A program made the translations under genes and the position numbers. Positions 1 through 7,639 of a stretch of 30,473 nucleotides of DNA are shown one piece after another. Source of the DNA: a virus. Under the pieces are notes generated by a model. The model was not told the DNA's origin. It worked only from the letters and a program-made list of their open reading frames with translations, and made no database searches. Positions within the stretch are counted from its first letter, which is position 1, and every line of letters begins with the position of its first letter. The DNA is taken from positions 1 through 30,473 of the IMG/VR virus record IMGVR_UViG_3300032288_005111. One strand, 5' to 3'.

Positions 1-2
1 AC

Positions 3-113
3 CCTGTTAAATTTAATCAATCAACAATATCTATTGCAACTAAAAAGGCGTTGGATATTGCGTGTGCAAGAATTCTTGATAGAATGATCAAGAAGGGAAT
101 CTACACAAAATAA
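3..113 (+). CDS. C-terminal fragment, possible CsgG-family protein
   Basis: An open frame enters from the left edge and ends at TAA 111-113, giving 36 residues ending KKGIYTK. The pattern of an alternating A..KKAL..A segment followed by a helix and a K-G-I-Y end resembles the C-terminus of CsgG-family outer-membrane secretion channels, where a helix rich in A/K precedes a G-[LIV]-[WY] end. That resemblance is from memory of the family and is weak because only the tail is present. The next two genes encode exported proteins, which fits an export channel. It could equally be an unrelated phage protein. That the frame is coding is moderately supported by its composition and by the close downstream gene. 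Confidence 0.45.
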   Translation, partial: PVKFNQSTISIATKKALDIACARILDRMIKKGIYTK

Positions 114-150
114 CAGGTTATTTATTAACCACAATTTTAACTGAAACAAT

Positions 151-981
151 ATGAAAAAAGTTTTATTAGTTGTTGGATTAACATTATTGTTAATACTAAT
201 CTGTGCTATTATGTTAAACGCTCAAGTTAGTAATTGGAGAAGTAATCCTCCACAACCACAAACAAAGGTGGAAACACCAAGAATAACACCGAGCGTTCCT
301 CAACGAAATGATGTAAGTAGATGGAGAAACGATCCACCTAGACAATCGCAACCAGATCCTCGTGGAAGGGTTAGAATTCAAAATTGGGGTAGGCCTAATC
401 AATTTGGGTATTATTGGGGAAACTGGGGTTGGTATCAACCATTTCCATATATCTGGTATGATGATCTTGGATGGAGACAAAGAAGTATAATACATGTATA
501 CGAGAATGGTAGAAGAGACACTATTAGAAAAGAATCACCTTACACTTCTTTTGGTGTTGGTCATACCAATAATAAGCAAGCATCTTTTTGGGGTGTGATA
601 GGAAGAAAGAAAGGTTATTTTATTTTAGATTATACAATGTCTTATGACGTTGATCAAAATCAATATTACCCATATGGTAGAATTGATTTGGTTGATTTTC
701 CACTTAGTAAGAATGACTTTATTAAACAAGGTACATTATACCTAGGTGGTGGTAAAAGATTTGGTAAATTAGGTGTTCACGGAATGATTGGGTTTGGTAA
801 TGAGAATATTAGATACCAAGGTAGAGATGCTCTTGGGGGTATATCATTCCCTAAATCAAACTCAAATTTTACAACATTTAAATTCGGTATAATAAGAGAC
901 ATTAAATTCATCACATTAAAACTAGAAAGAGACCCAATAAGAAATTTTAATCAAATATCGATTGGTCTGAATAACAAATAA
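151..981 (+). CDS. Exported protein with WRxxPP repeats and beta-rich C-terminus
   Basis: 276 residues, family not recognised. Residues 1-25 (KKVLL...LNAQ) form a signal peptide or single membrane anchor. Residues 26-75 are rich in Pro, Gln, Arg and contain two related units, NWRSNPPQPQ and RWRNDPPRQS, so a short duplication is visible. Residues 75-110 are rich in Trp, Tyr and Gly. From about 130 to the end the sequence alternates polar and hydrophobic residues with many glycines, as expected of a beta-sheet or small outer-membrane domain. The stop codon shares a base with the next ATG (TAATG at 979-983), implying translational coupling. The likely place of action is the periplasm or outer membrane of the infected cell. 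Function unknown. Confidence 0.75.
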   Translation: MKKVLLVVGLTLLLILICAIMLNAQVSNWRSNPPQPQTKVETPRITPSVPQRNDVSRWRNDPPRQSQPDPRGRVRIQNWGRPNQFGYYWGNWGWYQPFPYIWYDDLGWRQRSIIHVYENGRRDTIRKESPYTSFGVGHTNNKQASFWGVIGRKKGYFILDYTMSYDVDQNQYYPYGRIDLVDFPLSKNDFIKQGTLYLGGGKRFGKLGVHGMIGFGNENIRYQGRDALGGISFPKSNSNFTTFKFGIIRDIKFITLKLERDPIRNFNQISIGLNNK

Positions 982-2384
982 TGAAAAAATATATTATATT
1001 TTTATTAATATTTTGTTTCATTGGTTTTAAATCATCTGGTCAAATTTATACACAAACATTTATTGATAAATGTACTGGCGAAACAAAAATAGCAACGACA
1101 ACATATGTTAATGGCAATGCTGTTGTTTCTTTTTACAACCAAATAAAAACATTTACACCAATTCAGGTGCAAACTGGTCAATTACAAACTTGGCTACAAA
1201 CAACATACAATGAATATAGTACAAGGGCATGCCCGACCAGTCAAGTTGTTCAACAAACTGTAACTGCGGCGGTATCGCAAGCGGCATCACAAGCAGCGTC
1301 GGCTGCAGCAAGTTCAGCGGCGTCGGCTGCAGCAAGTAGTGCTGCAAGTTCTTCGGCTAGTTCAACAGCAAGTTCTTCCGCTAGTAGTGCGGCAAGTTCG
1401 TCATCTAGCGCCGCTTCTTCTACTGGATCATCGGCCGCTAGTTCATCATCAAGTCAAGGTAGTTCATCTGGATCGTCTAGTTCGTCATCAGAAAGTAAAT
1501 CAGAAGGTAGTTCATCTAGTTCATCTAGTTCATCTAAATCTGAATCTAAATCTGAAGAGTCAAAATCTGAATCTAAATCCGAAAGTAAGAGCGAAGAAAA
1601 GAAAGAAGAAACTAAATCTGAAGAAAAGAAAGAGGAGAGTAAGGAAGAGAAAAAAGAGGAAAGCAAGGAAGAAAAAAAAGAGGAGAAAAAGGAAGAAAAG
1701 AAAAAAGAAGAAAAGAAAAAACAACTTTCAACAAATCCAATGTTATTCGCGTCAGATTTAACTGGAGCGCAAGGTGCAGATAGAAAATATAACGTTGTTA
1801 TATCTTTGGGTATTAGTAAATCATCAATGGCTGGAGATGAGAGTTTTAGTGGGACGGCATTAATTTGGAGTAATCTAAGACAGTTTGCTTTTAGTGGTGG
1901 TTATACTAAAATGAAATTTAAAAACGGTTCTTTAAATAGCATACATTCTTATTCCGCAACAGCGGCGTATCTTGATGGTAATTTTATGGGATTACTTGGT
2001 TACACCTGTATTAAACCAAATCCAAAATTTGGTACATATGGGTATAATATTGGTATGGTAAACCTAATGACTAAAAGCGTAGTTCAGAAATATGATTATA
2101 GTTTAATCACTTCGGCGGTTGTGTTTTGGACAAAGCCATATCAGTATTCAAAAAAAATAACATTATCACCACAGGTTTTTATAATGACTTCTCCGTTATC
2201 GTATAACACTTTTACCGGTAATACAATGGTTAATAGACATGCTGGGTTTTTATTGGGTACTTCTGTAGATTACAAAATAAGTAAAAGATTTGGTTTTGGT
2301 TTCAATTATAAATTTAGTGGATCAACAGCAAAAGAAACCCCAATTTTGCATAACTTTTTGATTGGTTCTAGGTTGATTTTGTAA
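981..2384 (+). CDS. Exported protein with Ser/Ala and Glu/Lys stalk
   Basis: 467 residues. A clear signal peptide (residues 1-21, ending FKSSGQ) is followed by a small domain with two Cys (FIDKCTGET and TRACPTS). Next is a long low-complexity stretch, roughly residues 95-250, that changes from Ala/Ser to Ser only, then Ser-Lys-Glu, then Glu-Lys. The last ~215 residues contain Gly- and aromatic-rich alternating strands (for example LGISKSSM, FAFSGGYTKM, FGFGFNYKFSG) ending in IGSRLIL, which look like a small beta-barrel. Coupled to the gene before it (TAATG). I infer a phage-encoded surface or outer-membrane protein with a flexible spacer. No family recognised. Alternative-frame ORFs across the repeats are shadows. 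Confidence 0.75.
   Translation: MKKYIIFLLIFCFIGFKSSGQIYTQTFIDKCTGETKIATTTYVNGNAVVSFYNQIKTFTPIQVQTGQLQTWLQTTYNEYSTRACPTSQVVQQTVTAAVSQAASQAASAAASSAASAAASSAASSSASSTASSSASSAASSSSSAASSTGSSAASSSSSQGSSSGSSSSSSESKSEGSSSSSSSSSKSESKSEESKSESKSESKSEEKKEETKSEEKKEESKEEKKEESKEEKKEEKKEEKKKEEKKKQLSTNPMLFASDLTGAQGADRKYNVVISLGISKSSMAGDESFSGTALIWSNLRQFAFSGGYTKMKFKNGSLNSIHSYSATAAYLDGNFMGLLGYTCIKPNPKFGTYGYNIGMVNLMTKSVVQKYDYSLITSAVVFWTKPYQYSKKITLSPQVFIMTSPLSYNTFTGNTMVNRHAGFLLGTSVDYKISKRFGFGFNYKFSGSTAKETPILHNFLIGSRLIL
1258..1725 (+). repeat. Low-complexity codon repeats within the exported protein gene
   Basis: Degenerate repeats of AGTTCATCT, GCAAGTAG and GAAGAAAAGAAA-type units encode the Ala/Ser, Ser and Glu/Lys tracts. 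The first part is richer in G and C than its surroundings. The units are not separated by unique spacers, so this is not a CRISPR array. Confidence 0.8.
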
Positions 2385-2395
2385 GAAAAATATGG

Positions 2396-2407
2396 TATAT
2401 TAATACC
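2396..2407 (+). promoter_or_regulatory. TATATTA-N5-ATG element and start-codon inverted repeat
   Basis: TATATTA (2396-2402) stands exactly five bases before the ATG at 2408. The same element with the same spacing precedes the genes starting at 13007 and 6667 on the minus strand. It also lies inside a perfect inverted repeat, ATGGTAT (2392-2398), ATTA, ATACCAT (2403-2409), that covers the start codon. It could be a phage promoter giving an almost leaderless mRNA, an operator, or a translation signal. The repeat is seen directly; the role is inferred. Confidence 0.4.
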
Positions 2408-3145
2408 ATGAATATTTTAGTAATCGGAGATACTTGTACCGATGTTTTTATTTATGGTACCTGTGATAGAATTTGTCCAGAGGGTCCTGTACCAATTTTT
2501 AAACCAATTAACAAGGTTGAAAATAAGGGTATGGCAGGAAATGTTTATCAGAATTTATTATCTTTGAACATTGACAATGTTGATATTATAACAAATCATG
2601 AAACAATAACTAAAACAAGATATGTTGAAGAAAAATCAAATCATCTAATTGTTAGGGTCGATGAGAACGATATTGTTGAAAACAGTTTTAACATACATAA
2701 TGTTGATTTTGAAAAATATGATGCGGTTGTTGTTGCTGATTACGATAAAGGTTTTTTAACTGTTAACGATCTAATGAACATATCTAGATCACACGATTTA
2801 ACATTCTTAGACACTAAGAAAATTTTGGGTAAATGGGCAGATAATTTCACATTTATTAAGATAAATGAATTAGAATGGACTAATTGTGAAAAAGCGGGAC
2901 TTGATTACTCTTATTGGAAAGAAAAACTAATAATCACAAAATCTAGTAAAGGGTGTTTATATAATGAATTTATTTATCCTGTTGAAAGTAATTTAGATGT
3001 TAGGGATATAAGCGGTGCTGGTGATACGTTTATGGCTGCATTTGCATGTTCATATGTAAAGACGTTAGATATGTCTGTTTCTTTAAGATTTGCAAATAAA
3101 TGCGCTAGTACTGTTATACAAAAAAGAGGAGTTAGTACTCTATGA
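2408..3145 (+). CDS. PfkB-family sugar kinase, HldE N-terminal-like
   Basis: 245 residues, PfkB/ribokinase fold, closest in pattern to the kinase half of HldE (heptose-7-phosphate kinase). Visible features: N-terminal ILVIGDTCTDVFIYG, the PEGPVP segment near residue 25, GMAGNV at about 38-43 (the family substrate loop, usually GGAANV), a central VVVADYDKG, and the anion-hole/catalytic-base motif DISGAGDTF near residue 200. It is shorter than the usual ~310 residues. The stop overlaps the next gene by 4 bp (ATGA), and that gene is the matching HldE C-terminal-like nucleotidyltransferase, so the two probably act in sequence to make an activated sugar. It leads a four-gene operon. The substrate cannot be fixed from sequence. 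Confidence 0.85.
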   Translation: MNILVIGDTCTDVFIYGTCDRICPEGPVPIFKPINKVENKGMAGNVYQNLLSLNIDNVDIITNHETITKTRYVEEKSNHLIVRVDENDIVENSFNIHNVDFEKYDAVVVADYDKGFLTVNDLMNISRSHDLTFLDTKKILGKWADNFTFIKINELEWTNCEKAGLDYSYWKEKLIITKSSKGCLYNEFIYPVESNLDVRDISGAGDTFMAAFACSYVKTLDMSVSLRFANKCASTVIQKRGVSTL

Positions 3146-3558
3146 AAAAAGTTTGGGTAAATGGATCATTTGATATTTTACATATTGGTCATGTACGGCT
3201 TATCAATTTTGCTAAATCCTATGGTACTATTCGAGTGGGATTGGACTCGGATGAAAGAATTCGTGAGAAAAAAGGAATATCTAGACCGCTCAATGGGTTA
3301 CATGATCGCATGGAGTTTATATCATTTATCTCTGGTGTTGATTCTGTTGTATCTTTTAATTCAGATTTGGAACTTGCTAATTTAATTAAAGATTATAATC
3401 CAGATTATTTTGTCATTGGCGATGATTATATGGGTAAACAAATAATAGGTTCAGAATATGCTAAAGAAATTGTATATTTTAATAAAATAAATGGTTATTC
3501 AACAACCGAGTTAATTCATAAATGTAAAAATGATATTACAAAAACCAGTCGTTACTGA
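3142..3558 (+). CDS. HldE C-terminal-like sugar-phosphate nucleotidyltransferase
   Basis: 138 residues, cytidylyltransferase-like fold. The N-terminal strand VWVNGSFDILHIGH carries the nucleotide-binding HIGH motif at residues 14-17. RPLN.L.DRMEF follows and a late YSTTELI segment matches the conserved end of heptose adenylyltransferases. It would transfer a nucleotide, most likely AMP as in HldE, to the sugar phosphate made by the upstream kinase. In many bacteria the two domains are fused; here they are separate proteins with a 4-bp overlap. The 3' end overlaps the cupin gene by 29 bp. The family is clear, the nucleotide and sugar used are inferred. Confidence 0.85.
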   Translation: MKKVWVNGSFDILHIGHVRLINFAKSYGTIRVGLDSDERIREKKGISRPLNGLHDRMEFISFISGVDSVVSFNSDLELANLIKDYNPDYFVIGDDYMGKQIIGSEYAKEIVYFNKINGYSTTELIHKCKNDITKTSRY

Positions 3559-3904
3559 ATGTTGCAAAATCCCAAAAGGGTGGGGTTACGAATTAATCAT
3601 TGAAAATAACGAAATGTATTGTGGGAAGGTTTTAGTTTTTAAATCGGGTTGTAAATTTTCAATGCATTATCATTTATTAAAAGATGAAACATGGTATGTT
3701 AATAAAGGTGAATTCACATATAGATTTATTGATACTGCGGTTGGTGTTACCCATGAAACACATTTAAAAGAGGGTGATGTTGTTAGACAAAGACCAGGTC
3801 AACCACATCAGTTAATAGCGTTAACTGACGGTGAAATTTTTGAGGTGTCTACAACACATTTTGATGAAGATAGTTACAGAATATATAAAGGAGACACAAT
3901 ATGA
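3530..3904 (+). CDS. Single-domain cupin protein
   Basis: 124 residues. Cupin motif 1 is complete: G40-x5-H46-x-H48-x4-E53-x6-G60 (GCKFSMHYHLLKDETWYVNKG). Motif 2 includes GDVVRQRPGQPH with His93. These His/Glu residues normally bind a divalent metal. The fold resembles the C-terminal cupin of type II mannose-6-phosphate isomerase/GDP-mannose pyrophosphorylase and other sugar isomerases, and the location in a sugar operon supports an isomerase or epimerase role, but the reaction is unknown. The chosen start overlaps the preceding gene by 29 bp; the next in-frame Met (residue 29) would cut into the domain. Overlaps the next ATG by 4 bp. Confidence 0.8.
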   Translation: MILQKPVVTECCKIPKGWGYELIIENNEMYCGKVLVFKSGCKFSMHYHLLKDETWYVNKGEFTYRFIDTAVGVTHETHLKEGDVVRQRPGQPHQLIALTDGEIFEVSTTHFDEDSYRIYKGDTI

Positions 3905-4332
3905 AAGAAAGAAAATTTTTACCAACATTATCAGAGTTAATAGATAGATTATCTATTGTACAATTAAAAGAAGTTAAAATTCCTGAACATAAATCAGAAT
4001 ACGCACAAGAAATTTCTGATATAGTTCACGACATTCAATTAATAATGAATGAAAAAGATGTTGTTATAACAGCAGAATTATTAAGAGCAGTAATTGTTTG
4101 TGCACAAATGAACGCACATATTTGGTATAATGAAACCAATGTTAGAAGTGGTATTTCTGGCCCGAATATGCTAGCGCTAACTCACGGAATAAATGGTATT
4201 AGAAATACTGCAAAGAATAAAATACAAGAAGTTGTAGGTGGTAGGAGAGATTATAAAATTGATTGTATCGCTGCCGACTTTAAAGATTGGGAAGTTAGTT
4301 GGCCAAAGAGAGATGAAGAAATGGAAGGATAA
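3901..4332 (+). CDS. Unknown protein of the sugar operon
   Basis: 143 residues, mostly helical, not confidently recognised. It begins KERKFLPTLSELIDRLSIVQLKE and has a central NAHIWYNETNVRSG segment. The order of a helix ending N-x-x-x-W-x-x-E/N and a following Arg is faintly like the DUF4254 family, which I offer only as a lead. It overlaps the cupin gene by 4 bp and is the last gene before the terminator at 4335-4361, so it is cotranscribed with the kinase and nucleotidyltransferase and probably belongs to the same pathway. Confidence 0.65.
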   Translation: MKERKFLPTLSELIDRLSIVQLKEVKIPEHKSEYAQEISDIVHDIQLIMNEKDVVITAELLRAVIVCAQMNAHIWYNETNVRSGISGPNMLALTHGINGIRNTAKNKIQEVVGGRRDYKIDCIAADFKDWEVSWPKRDEEMEG

Positions 4333-4334
4333 AT

Positions 4335-4361
4335 AAAAAGGGACATTAAGTCCCTTTTTTT
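4335..4361. terminator. Bidirectional intrinsic terminator between sugar operons
   Basis: Inverted repeat AAAAAGGGAC (4335-4344), loop ATTAA, GTCCCTTTTTT (4350-4360). The A-tract and T-tract make it usable from both strands. It sits between the convergent plus-strand operon ending at 4332 and the minus-strand operon ending at 4360. Confidence 0.9.
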
Positions 4362-4908
4362 ATGCTTCATAATATAGTTCCGGATATTCGACAATAACAT
4401 GAATACCACCTTTTTCATAAGCATTTTTATAGTGGGATTCAATTGATGACCAGTTCTTTAAATCAATAAAATTAATATTAGGACACATCGATTTAAATTC
4501 TTCAATGTAATTACCTCTATGTTGGTGACCTGGATCTAATGGTTTATCTGAACCTTTACCTAAACGAATAATCATGTTAGGGTTCCAATTACCTCGACTC
4601 ATCAAACCAATCTTATCTACGTGATTAACTAATTGGTTTGTTGCACAAATTAAGAAATCCCAACGAGGGTAAAAGGTGATTACGAATTTTCCAACCATAG
4701 CCATACCTAACGACATCCCCATTTGAGATTCTTCCATTACAGGTAATTCGATGCATTTATCTTTAGGGACTTCTCCTATAGTTGTGCTCATAGGATTACC
4801 GTGCCAAAGCAATTGCTGACCTATAAAAACGGTGTTATCTTGTTGGCCAAGATAAGTCATCGACTTGGTTAATGCATCCTTGTATGGTGTGTATTGTGGT
4901 GCGCTCAT
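4360..4908 (-). CDS. ThDP-enzyme Pyr-domain protein, E1-beta-like
   Basis: 182 residues, matching the pyrimidine-binding (Pyr) domain of 2-oxoacid dehydrogenase E1-beta/transketolase. The segment IELPVMEESQMGMSLGMAMV (about residues 53-72) contains the conserved Glu (59 or 60) that activates the ThDP aminopyrimidine, followed by FVITFYPRWDF and ATNQLVNHVDKI as in E1-beta. Typical E1-beta proteins are about 325 residues; the C-terminal transketolase domain is absent. Its partner is the PP-domain protein at 10073-10708, the seventh gene of the same operon. Together they would form a minimal ThDP enzyme, perhaps transferring a two-carbon or acyl unit to a sugar. It is the last gene before the terminator. 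Confidence 0.8.
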   Translation of the reverse strand: MSAPQYTPYKDALTKSMTYLGQQDNTVFIGQQLLWHGNPMSTTIGEVPKDKCIELPVMEESQMGMSLGMAMVGKFVITFYPRWDFLICATNQLVNHVDKIGLMSRGNWNPNMIIRLGKGSDKPLDPGHQHRGNYIEEFKSMCPNINFIDLKNWSSIESHYKNAYEKGGIHVIVEYPELYYEA

Positions 4909-5693
4909 TATTGTTGTTCTACTTTTAATCTTTCAATTATATTATCTGCGACTATTTTATGTGCTTCAAGTGTCATGTGACTATCTGGCGGAGGGTTTTC
5001 TTTAAAATACTCCAAATCTGATTCGATACAAAAATTCGGAAATGCTTTCATAAGATCATCTATTGATAGATAACATTCATTTTGATAATTTATCCCGATT
5101 ATTTTTCCACTTAGAAATGGGTCGTCGTTTATTAAATCAAGATAGTCGTTGGTCCAAAAAAGTAATCTACATTTGATTTTTGAGTTCTCTAGTTCAACAA
5201 ATTTATTTTTTATTTTTTCAACGATTTGTTTTTTATGTAATAATCTAAATGTTGCGAAATCGTATTCATTTTCTTTTAACCAACCATAAAATGCTTCACT
5301 ATCTTTATCCTCTAAACCCATATACGTATTAATATGTAATGAATATTCTCTACCTTTATATGTAAAAGTAAATGGGCTCCTAAAGGATTGTGTGGTTTGA
5401 AAAATAAAATAACTAATCTCTTCTTTTTCAAAATCCTGAAAAGTATTATCTAAAAACTTAAATACATCATAATCACTACCGCCATTTTCTTGTCTAGTTA
5501 TTTCAAAGGTTTTAAAATAACTTGCAACGATTCTAGCGAATCTATTAGCATCCTTATATTCCCTTTGTGCTTTAGTAACATAATCTTGTTTAAATTGGTT
5601 TCTAGGCGGTCGTTTAATGTTAGGTAGGTTAGAATAGTAATATAACCCTTGGCCCCAAGTAAATGAATCACCACCAAAAATTAATCCGTTCAT
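4908..5693 (-). CDS. SGNH/GDSL-hydrolase-like protein
   Basis: 261 residues. Block I is GDSFTWGQGL with the candidate nucleophile Ser10, and the C-terminus has PPPDSHMTLEAHKIVADNI with Asp237/His239 in the place of the block V Asp-His pair. The middle is helical and divergent. SGNH proteins in glycan loci usually add or remove O-acyl groups; whether this one is an esterase or a transferase is not visible. No signal peptide, so it acts in the cytoplasm. It shares a base with the downstream Pyr-domain gene and overlaps the upstream SDR by 4 bp. A second SGNH-like gene is at 11243-12037. Confidence 0.7.
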   Translation of the reverse strand: MNGLIFGGDSFTWGQGLYYYSNLPNIKRPPRNQFKQDYVTKAQREYKDANRFARIVASYFKTFEITRQENGGSDYDVFKFLDNTFQDFEKEEISYFIFQTTQSFRSPFTFTYKGREYSLHINTYMGLEDKDSEAFYGWLKENEYDFATFRLLHKKQIVEKIKNKFVELENSKIKCRLLFWTNDYLDLINDDPFLSGKIIGINYQNECYLSIDDLMKAFPNFCIESDLEYFKENPPPDSHMTLEAHKIVADNIIERLKVEQQ

Positions 5694-6667
5694 ATATTAA
5701 ATTCTTTTTTGTTTTCTAAGTACCAATTGTAAGCATTCATTAAACCAACAGTAATTGGTGTTTTTGCTTCCCAACCTAATTTATTTTTAATCTTATTTGA
5801 ATCAATTTTTCTAGTTGGAATCATTGATGGTTTACCTTTAATAAATTCATTCGGCGCGTCATGGTCAGCAATTGCTTTCATCATTTCTAAAACTTCCAAG
5901 ACGGAAAAAACTTTATTAGATCCAACATTATAAACCTCAAACATTTCGGTTTCTTTCTCCATTATGATTTGAAGGGCTTCAACAAAATCTTCAATATATA
6001 GTAAATCCCTTAATTCACTACCATCACCCCAAATAGGTATTGGGTCCATTTTATCTGCTACTTTACGTATTGTTGCTGGTGTTACATGACATTTATTAAA
6101 ATCGTATTTATCATGTGAACCAAATAAATTTGCGGGTCTAACTACTGTGCATTTCATTGTCCTAGGTAGGTATTTCGCATATAGTTCGCACTGAACCTCA
6201 GCGTATCGCTTCATCCAACCAACTGGAAAGTAGACAGGGTATGGTTCATCAAACAAGAAATCGGTTTCAATAACAGGCACATCGCCTTTTGGTGGATACA
6301 CCGTATTAGATGATATGAATATATAATGTTTCACGTTATTTCTCCAAGCAGCGTCAATTAAAAAATTATTCATTGCAACATTTGGTGTGACGTGAGCCAG
6401 TGGATCAACGACAGTGTCGACAGCATTTGATGTGCTAGCGGCGCAATGAAATACAACATCGACATCTACTGTTGCTATTTTACAACCATCGTAAGTTTGT
6501 AAATCATGATAAGTGTAATTAACATTATCATGAACTTTTCTTACACCTCTTATATGAAGGTTTACCCTCAAATCAGTATAACCTTCTTTAATTAATCTTT
6601 CGGTTAAATTTTGTCCTACTAACCCAGAACCACCGGTAATTAGTATTCTACTATCTTTTTTAATCAT
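5690..6667 (-). CDS. Extended SDR, GDP-fucose-synthase-like, lacking catalytic Tyr
   Basis: 325 residues. Rossmann motif TGGSGLVG (11-18), FISSNTVYP near 118-125, VRPANLFG, WGDGSELRDLLYIEDFVEA and a C-terminal LGW. These match extended SDRs of the GDP-L-fucose synthase/NDP-sugar epimerase group. The YxxxK motif reads V149-G-W-M-K153: the Lys is present but the Tyr is Val, confirmed from the nucleotides near 6215-6235. A Tyr lies seven residues before the Lys. The protein may therefore use another acid/base or be a modified enzyme. TATATTA-N5-ATG precedes the start. A 39-bp gap separates it from the upstream SDR gene, so it may have its own promoter. Confidence 0.85.
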   Translation of the reverse strand: MIKKDSRILITGGSGLVGQNLTERLIKEGYTDLRVNLHIRGVRKVHDNVNYTYHDLQTYDGCKIATVDVDVVFHCAASTSNAVDTVVDPLAHVTPNVAMNNFLIDAAWRNNVKHYIFISSNTVYPPKGDVPVIETDFLFDEPYPVYFPVGWMKRYAEVQCELYAKYLPRTMKCTVVRPANLFGSHDKYDFNKCHVTPATIRKVADKMDPIPIWGDGSELRDLLYIEDFVEALQIIMEKETEMFEVYNVGSNKVFSVLEVLEMMKAIADHDAPNEFIKGKPSMIPTRKIDSNKIKNKLGWEAKTPITVGLMNAYNWYLENKKEFNI

Positions 6668-6679
6668 TGGTCTAATATA
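6668..6679 (-). promoter_or_regulatory. TATATTA-N5-ATG element
   Basis: On the minus strand TATATTA (6679-6673) is followed by GACCA and the ATG at 6667. Spacing is identical to the copies at 2396 and 13019. It lies in one of the few intergenic gaps inside the sugar operon. Confidence 0.35.
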
Positions 6680-6706
6680 ATCATTTTTGACTTAAAATAC
6701 AAGATA

Positions 6707-7639
6707 TTATTGGTTTTTTATATAGTGTTTGTAAACCATACTTATCGCATCAATAAATTTAGTTTTAGGTAATATACCGTATTTTTTCTGTTTATCAACA
6801 TCCATTAATCTTCTAAGGTCTCCGTTCGGTTTTGTGATGTCCCAATTAACTATTATGTCTTTACCGCTAATTTCAATTATTTGGCTAACCAGATCCTTTA
6901 TTGACACTTCGACACCTGATCCAAAATTAACGATGTCATTTATATCATTTTCAAATAAATGTACTATAGCGTCAGCCACGTCTCCTGCGTAAACAAAATC
7001 TCTTATCGGTGACCCATCGCCCCAAGCATCAATTTCACCATTAGATTCGTATATTTTTTTAACCATCGTAGCGATTACCGTGCCATTACCACTAAAATCA
7101 TCGTATTCACCGAATATATTCGCCGGTCTAATTATTGACCATTTGTTATAATCATATTGTACTTTGTATGCGTCTAACAGCATTTCTCCCATTCGTTTAG
7201 ACCATGATGGAAACCAGTCCGATTGTGATGGTAATGTATTCCAGACATCTCCCTCAACAAATTTTTCGGCGGGAGAATAAACACCAACAGAACTAACAAA
7301 AACAAGCCATATATTTTTTTTAGCGCACAAGTCAATCAATTCTGTGTTGATCTTAAATGATGGGTATAAAAAATCCACTGGTTTTGTTTTTGCTCTTATA
7401 GGTGAACCTTTTACACCAAAAGTATTCAAAACAACATCAGGGTTTGAAACATCAAAAACAGTTTTTAAATTTTGTTCATTTATTAAATTCGAGTTAATAA
7501 ACGTAAAATTTTCATGTTCAACACTGTTTACTGGGTCTTTGATGTCTACCCCGTAAACGGTATAACCCTTTTCCAAACATTTATTTACTAAATGTGTACC
7601 AACAAGACCGGAAGATCCGGTTATTAATATTCTTTTCAT
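6707..7639 (-). CDS. Extended SDR NDP-sugar epimerase/reductase-like, lacking catalytic Tyr
   Basis: 310 residues. NAD(P)-binding TGSSGLVGTHL (7-17), FVSSVGVYSP with the conserved Ser (about 116-117), IIRPANIFGEYDDF, WGDGSPIRDFVYAGDVADA, and LRRLMDVDKQKKYG near the end, all typical of GDP-fucose-synthase-like reductases. The YxxxK site reads P144-S-W-S-K148, so the catalytic Tyr is replaced by Pro while Lys is kept. This is the second SDR in the operon with that loss, and the two are only moderately alike, so it is not a fresh duplicate. Its start overlaps the glycosyltransferase-like gene by 4 bp. A role in nucleotide-sugar modification is inferred. Confidence 0.85.
   Translation of the reverse strand: MKRILITGSSGLVGTHLVNKCLEKGYTVYGVDIKDPVNSVEHENFTFINSNLINEQNLKTVFDVSNPDVVLNTFGVKGSPIRAKTKPVDFLYPSFKINTELIDLCAKKNIWLVFVSSVGVYSPAEKFVEGDVWNTLPSQSDWFPSWSKRMGEMLLDAYKVQYDYNKWSIIRPANIFGEYDDFSGNGTVIATMVKKIYESNGEIDAWGDGSPIRDFVYAGDVADAIVHLFENDINDIVNFGSGVEVSIKDLVSQIIEISGKDIIVNWDITKPNGDLRRLMDVDKQKKYGILPKTKFIDAISMVYKHYIKNQ

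Noticed and set aside
116-130. GGTTA-TTTAT-TAACC inverted repeat before the first exported protein
   Set aside because: A 5-bp AT-rich stem with no T-tract is too weak to call a terminator or operator.
1258-1725. CRISPR-like or tandem DNA repeat array
   Set aside because: The repeats are in-frame codon repeats within a signal-peptide protein and have no unique spacers.
1339-1761. Basic 140-aa ORF in another frame of the low-complexity region, and a Ser/Asp-rich ORF on the opposite strand
   Set aside because: Both are frame shadows of the repeat tract, with no start signal or independent character.
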